In this document: positions 5,506 through 8,554 of the stretch, piece by piece
Numbering within the stretch: the first letter of the stretch is position 1
How the letters are laid out: the number at the start of each line of letters is the position of its first letter
Assembly (NCBI GenBank): GCA_025350445.1
Contig: JANXXV010000048.1
Coordinates: 1 to 8,554 of the forward strand
Direction of reading: 5' to 3'
Length of the DNA: 8,554 bases
DNA from: Bryobacteraceae bacterium
GTDB lineage: Bacteria > Acidobacteriota > Terriglobia > Bryobacterales > Bryobacteraceae
Notes under the pieces: model-generated
The model's database searches: none
What the model was told of the DNA's origin: nothing
What the model saw: the letters and a program-made list of their open reading frames with translations, nothing else
Made by a program: the position numbers and the translations under genes

Positions 5506-6346
5506 GCCGGGTCTTCCAGCGGCGGTGAATCCAGAGCCATTGATCGGGATATTCGCGGATCACCCGTTCCAGTTGCTTTTGGATAGCGGCGGTATCCACG
5601 GTAGCGTCGCCGGTGATCTCCACAATGGGATAGAAACGGAGAACGTACTTTTTCTCCCTCTCCGACCACAGCGCAAACCCTGGAATCACCGCCGCCCCGC
5701 TCCGCGCGGCTATCTTCGCGAAGGCGACATTCGCGCAGGCGGGGATGCCGAAGAAATCCACGAAGACTCCCTGGTCCAGACTGGCGTTCTGATCGATCAG
5801 GATGCCCACCGCCTCGTTCCGCGCCAGTGCCTTCAGGATGGATCGCGCGGCCTCTTTCTTCTGGATGAGCTTATTGCCGGAGAGTGCGCGGTAACTCTCT
5901 ACTATGTCGTCGATCCGCTTGTTGTCCAGCGGGCGGACCACCACGTTCATCGGCTGCGCCAGCAAAGAATGCGCGAAGGCACTCAGCTCCCAATTGCCCA
6001 GATGGGCGGTGGCGAAGAGAACCCCATTGCCGCGCCGCAGCGCCTCTTGAAAATGCTCAAAGCCTTCGTAGCGAATCCATTCTCCGATGTTCCGTTCATT
6101 GAGCCGAGGAAAACGCGAGAAAGCAACCAGGATGCGCGCAATCGAACGGAACACTCCGTCGATGATGGCCTTGTGGTCCGCAGCGGGAAGCGTCATGTCC
6201 AAATTGGCGTAGCCCACCCGGCGCAGGCGCGGAATGCCGATATCCAGAAGTCGCGTATAGCGGCGTGCCAGCCATTCAGAGACGGCGCGCGGCGTGAACG
6301 CCAGCGTCGCCAGGACCGTTCGGGCCGCCCAGTATGCAGGATTCAA
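5486..6346 (-). CDS. LpxL/HtrB-type lysophospholipid or lipid A acyltransferase (286 aa)
   Basis: This is a membrane-associated acyltransferase of the LpxL/HtrB family, which moves an acyl chain to a lipid A precursor or a related glycolipid. The catalytic HX4E motif is HLGNWE (H115, E120). Further family blocks are GVLFATAHLGNWE, VGILIDQNASLDQGVFVDFFG (179-199) and the C-terminal QWLWIHRRWKTRP (269-281). Length is within the family range. The start is TTG at 6346, overlapping the mnmA stop as TTGA (4 nt). The next in-frame Met is residue 51, which would cut off a family-typical N-terminus, so TTG is preferred. It is third in the overlapping desulfurase-mnmA operon, so translation is probably coupled. 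The 3' end overlaps tonB on the other strand. The exact acceptor and chain length cannot be read from sequence. Confidence 0.88.
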   Translation of the reverse strand: MNPAYWAARTVLATLAFTPRAVSEWLARRYTRLLDIGIPRLRRVGYANLDMTLPAADHKAIIDGVFRSIARILVAFSRFPRLNERNIGEWIRYEGFEHFQEALRRGNGVLFATAHLGNWELSAFAHSLLAQPMNVVVRPLDNKRIDDIVESYRALSGNKLIQKKEAARSILKALARNEAVGILIDQNASLDQGVFVDFFGIPACANVAFAKIAARSGAAVIPGFALWSEREKKYVLRFYPIVEITGDATVDTAAIQKQLERVIREYPDQWLWIHRRWKTRPIVTGS

Positions 6347-7452
6347 TTCTCAATCCAGCCGCCGCCCAGCACAACGTCGCCCTGGTAGAACACAGCTCCT
6401 TGCCCGGGCGTCACCGCGCGCTGCGGCTCGTCAAACTGCACCTGTACACGCTGCATATCCGATGTGGGTGTCAGCGTGGCCGATGCTGGTATGTGCTTAT
6501 TGCGGATTCTGACCCGCGCCCGGGTGGGCGCGTGAATACCCGCAATGGATATCCAATTCACATCGTGCGCGAAGAACGACGCATTCAACAGTCCGCCGCC
6601 CGCGCCGACAACCACGCGTTGCGTTGCGGGCTCGGTGGAGATCACGTAGAGCGGCTCAGGCACGGACAGGCGCAATCCGCGGCGTTGGCCGACGGTGAAG
6701 TGATGAACCCCGGCATGCTCGCCCAGCACCCGGCCCTCCTGATTGACAATCTCGCCGCGAGTGGCGCCGGTGTCAATTCCCTGCTCCTTGAAGTACGCAT
6801 CGATAAATGCAGCGTAGTCGCCATTCGGGACAAAGCAGATCTCCTGGCTGTCGCCCTTATCCGCCGTGGGCAATCCAAGCTCATGCGCCAAGGCTCGGAC
6901 TTCCGTCTTGTTGAAGCCGCCCAACGGAAACAGCGTGCGCGACATTTGCTCCTGCTTCAGCCCGAAGAGGAAGTACGTCTGATCCTTGGTGGCATCCACG
7001 CTCTTGCGCATCTGATAGCGGCCCGTTTCCAGGTCTTGCGCGATCTGCGCATAGTGGCCGGTCGCCATTTGTTCCGCCCCCACGCCCGCCGCCATTTCGA
7101 GGAACTGATCGAACTTGATGAAGTTGTTGCAAAGCGTGCAAGGAATCGGCGTCCTGCCCGCCAGGTACTCATTGACGAAGGGCTTAACCACCTGCTCTTC
7201 GAAGCGGTCCTCAAAGTTCACCACGTAGTAAGGAATGCCGATGTGTTGCGCCACCATTCGGGCATCGTACACATCGTCCAACGAGCAGCATCGCCCCGTC
7301 GCGGCGTCACTCTGCACTTCCGGCAGACGGCGTTGATTCCACAGTTGCATCGTCAGGCCGACAATCTTGCGTCCGCGCTGGTGCATCAGCCCCGCAACTA
7401 CCGAGCTGTCCACGCCACCACTCATCGCCACTGCAAGCAAATTATCAGACAT
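6343..7452 (-). CDS. mnmA: tRNA-specific 2-thiouridylase MnmA (369 aa)
   Basis: MnmA activates U34 of Lys, Glu and Gln tRNAs with ATP and inserts sulfur to give 2-thiouridine. The PP-loop ATP motif is AMSGGVDSSVV (9-19). The two catalytic cysteines are C108 in TPIPCTLCNNFIKF and C206 in DSQEICFVPNGDY. ATGHYAQ (130-136), KDQTYFLF (156-163), HHFTVGQRRGL (250-260) and a C-terminal beta-barrel complete the family order. Length is normal. I chose ATG 7452, giving MSDNLLAVAMSGG; an upstream start at 7512 would add 20 residues lying inside the desulfurase coding end. The start overlaps the desulfurase stop by 8 nt (ATGTCTGA). The adjacent desulfurase is the evident sulfur donor. Identification is secure. 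Confidence 0.97.
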   Translation of the reverse strand: MSDNLLAVAMSGGVDSSVVAGLMHQRGRKIVGLTMQLWNQRRLPEVQSDAATGRCCSLDDVYDARMVAQHIGIPYYVVNFEDRFEEQVVKPFVNEYLAGRTPIPCTLCNNFIKFDQFLEMAAGVGAEQMATGHYAQIAQDLETGRYQMRKSVDATKDQTYFLFGLKQEQMSRTLFPLGGFNKTEVRALAHELGLPTADKGDSQEICFVPNGDYAAFIDAYFKEQGIDTGATRGEIVNQEGRVLGEHAGVHHFTVGQRRGLRLSVPEPLYVISTEPATQRVVVGAGGGLLNASFFAHDVNWISIAGIHAPTRARVRIRNKHIPASATLTPTSDMQRVQVQFDEPQRAVTPGQGAVFYQGDVVLGGGWIEN

Positions 7453-8554
7453 GGGAAACACACTCGGGCGAGAGCCGCCGCAGATGCGCCACCGAAGCAC
7501 AAATCGCCTCAATCAACCGGTCTACCTGTTCGGCCGTATTTCCCCGGCCCAGCGAGAAACGCAGACTCGATTTCGCCTGCTGCGCGGAAAGGCCCATCGC
7601 AATCAGCACGTGCGACGGTTCAACCGCGCCGCTGGAACACGCAGACCCTGTAGAGACGGCGAATCCCTTCAAATCCAGTGCGATCACCAGGGATTCTCCT
7701 TCTATTCCATCAAAGCACAGGTTCGTAGTATTGGGCGACCGGAATCCGCGATCGCCGTTCACAGTAACGTCCGAAATTCGATTGAGGACGCCCTGATCCA
7801 GGCGGTCTCTCAAGCCGCCGTCCATCCATTGCACTCCGGAACACGCGGCGCCCAAGGCAACCGCTCCGGCCACATTCTCGGTACCTGCACGCCGCTGCTG
7901 TTCGTGCCTGCCGCCGTGGAGCATAGGCGCCAGCGCAGTGCCTTTCCGTATATACAGCGCGCCAATGCCCTTCGGCGCATTCATTTTATGGGCGCTGATG
8001 GAATACAGGTCGACGCCCAGCTCGTTCACATTCACCGGGATCCGGCCCGCTGCCTGCACTCCGTCGCTATGCATAAGCACCCCCGCGGAGCGGGCGATAG
8101 AGGCGATCTCCGCAATCGGCTGGATGGTTCCAACCTCGTTGTTCACATGCATCACCGAGACGAGTCCGGTTTCGGGGCGGATGGCGCGGCGGATATCTTC
8201 CGGATCCACCACGCCCGATGAGCCAACCGGCACATAGGTAACCGCGGCGCCTTCCCGTTCCAGTTGCGCGCAGGGGTTCAAAACGGCCGGATGCTCGATT
8301 CGCGTGGTAACCACGTGCCGCGCCCTTACGCCAAAGATAGCTAAGTTGTTAGCTTCAGTGCCGCCCGACAGGAACACCAGTTCTTTCGGAGTGCATCCAA
8401 TCAGCTGCGCCACCTGCCGCCGGCCCGTTTCCAACTTCTGTTTTGCCATCTGGCCGTAGTGGTGAATGCTGGACGCGTTTCCATAAACTTCAAGTAACAC
8501 TGGAAGGTACAGCTCAAATACTTCTGGAGACACGGGCGTCGTCGCGTTGTGATC
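7445..8554 (-). CDS. Cysteine desulfurase, IscS/NifS class (5' end outside window)
   Basis: This PLP enzyme removes sulfur from cysteine and passes it on as a persulfide. The reading frame stays open to the window edge and begins DHNATTPVSPEV, the usual sequence a few residues after the start, so only a handful of N-terminal residues are missing; the in-frame GTG at 8533 is not the start. Numbered from the first visible codon: SGGTEANNLAIFG (PLP phosphate site, about 63-75), RIEHPAVL (His about 88), HVNNEVGTIQP, the PLP Lys 190 in SAHKMNAPKGIGALY, and the active Cys 306 in TGSACSSGAVEPSH (group I, short catalytic loop). The protein ends without the IscS-like C-terminal tail that serves scaffold IscU. 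Tight overlap with mnmA suggests a dedicated donor for tRNA thiolation, as described for YrvO-MnmA of Bacillus subtilis. An iscS or nifS name cannot be chosen safely. Confidence 0.95.
   Translation of the reverse strand, partial: DHNATTPVSPEVFELYLPVLLEVYGNASSIHHYGQMAKQKLETGRRQVAQLIGCTPKELVFLSGGTEANNLAIFGVRARHVVTTRIEHPAVLNPCAQLEREGAAVTYVPVGSSGVVDPEDIRRAIRPETGLVSVMHVNNEVGTIQPIAEIASIARSAGVLMHSDGVQAAGRIPVNVNELGVDLYSISAHKMNAPKGIGALYIRKGTALAPMLHGGRHEQQRRAGTENVAGAVALGAACSGVQWMDGGLRDRLDQGVLNRISDVTVNGDRGFRSPNTTNLCFDGIEGESLVIALDLKGFAVSTGSACSSGAVEPSHVLIAMGLSAQQAKSSLRFSLGRGNTAEQVDRLIEAICASVAHLRRLSPECVSHV

Noticed and set aside
7453..7512. Upstream start for mnmA adding 20 residues
   Set aside because: The extra residues lie in the desulfurase coding end and precede an already canonical N-terminus just before the PP-loop motif.
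6334..7653. Long open frame on the plus strand opposite mnmA (about 439 codons)
   Set aside because: It lies wholly opposite mnmA and the desulfurase, which carry complete catalytic motifs; its translation is rich in Arg, His and Ala without family signals. High GC in third codon positions explains the lack of stops.
8531..8533. GTG as start codon of the desulfurase
   Set aside because: The frame continues upstream to the window edge with the family-typical DHNATTP, so this GTG is an internal Val codon and the gene is cut by the window.

Overview
The window reads as chromosomal DNA of an Acidobacteriota bacterium, probably of the Bryobacteraceae/Solibacteraceae type (Candidatus Solibacter-like). 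This rests on high GC content, an ECF sigma factor with the GTSATKNSIFRAVKKLR helix-turn-helix, an anti-sigma factor with a large helical C-terminal region, exported HEAT-repeat proteins encoded directly behind them, and an acidobacterial-looking single-TonB gene. The assignment comes from recognising family styles, not from a database search. I see no RNA genes, insertion sequences, CRISPR arrays or attachment sites. The DNA is almost fully coding.

Layout. (1) 21-212, minus: a small Flp-type (type IVb) prepilin, preceded by a 293-bp AT-richer gap (213-505) that holds two inverted repeats and probably the pilin promoter. (2) 4621-506, minus: a tight four-gene operon. It runs ECF sigma factor (4055-4621), membrane zinc-binding anti-sigma factor (3281-4039), exported 575-aa TPR + HEAT protein (1543-3270), exported 345-aa HEAT protein (506-1543). 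The gaps are 15 nt, 10 nt and a TGATG overlap. (3) 4622-4779: a 158-bp divergent control region. (4) 4780-5505, plus: a TonB-like energy transducer, the only plus-strand gene. Its 3' end overlaps the tail of the next operon by 20 bp. (5) 8554-5486, minus: a three-gene overlapping operon. It runs cysteine desulfurase (5' end cut by the window edge), tRNA 2-thiouridylase MnmA, LpxL/HtrB-type acyltransferase, with overlaps of 8 and 4 nt.

How the parts work together. The desulfurase and MnmA form an obvious sulfur relay for s2U34 in tRNA. The acyltransferase is translationally coupled behind them but belongs to envelope lipid synthesis. The sigma/anti-sigma pair should sense something at the cell envelope. 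The two exported repeat-solenoid proteins in the same transcript are the least understood part of the window and the best candidate for an undescribed system: a sigma factor that makes its own anti-sigma factor together with two periplasmic scaffold proteins. One of these carries a clear internal duplication of an unrecognised N-terminal module and an alternating two-type HEAT array. The TonB gene diverges from the sigma gene, and a GGAACT-N17-TCAAT sequence stands immediately before its start codon, so joint control is possible but unproven.
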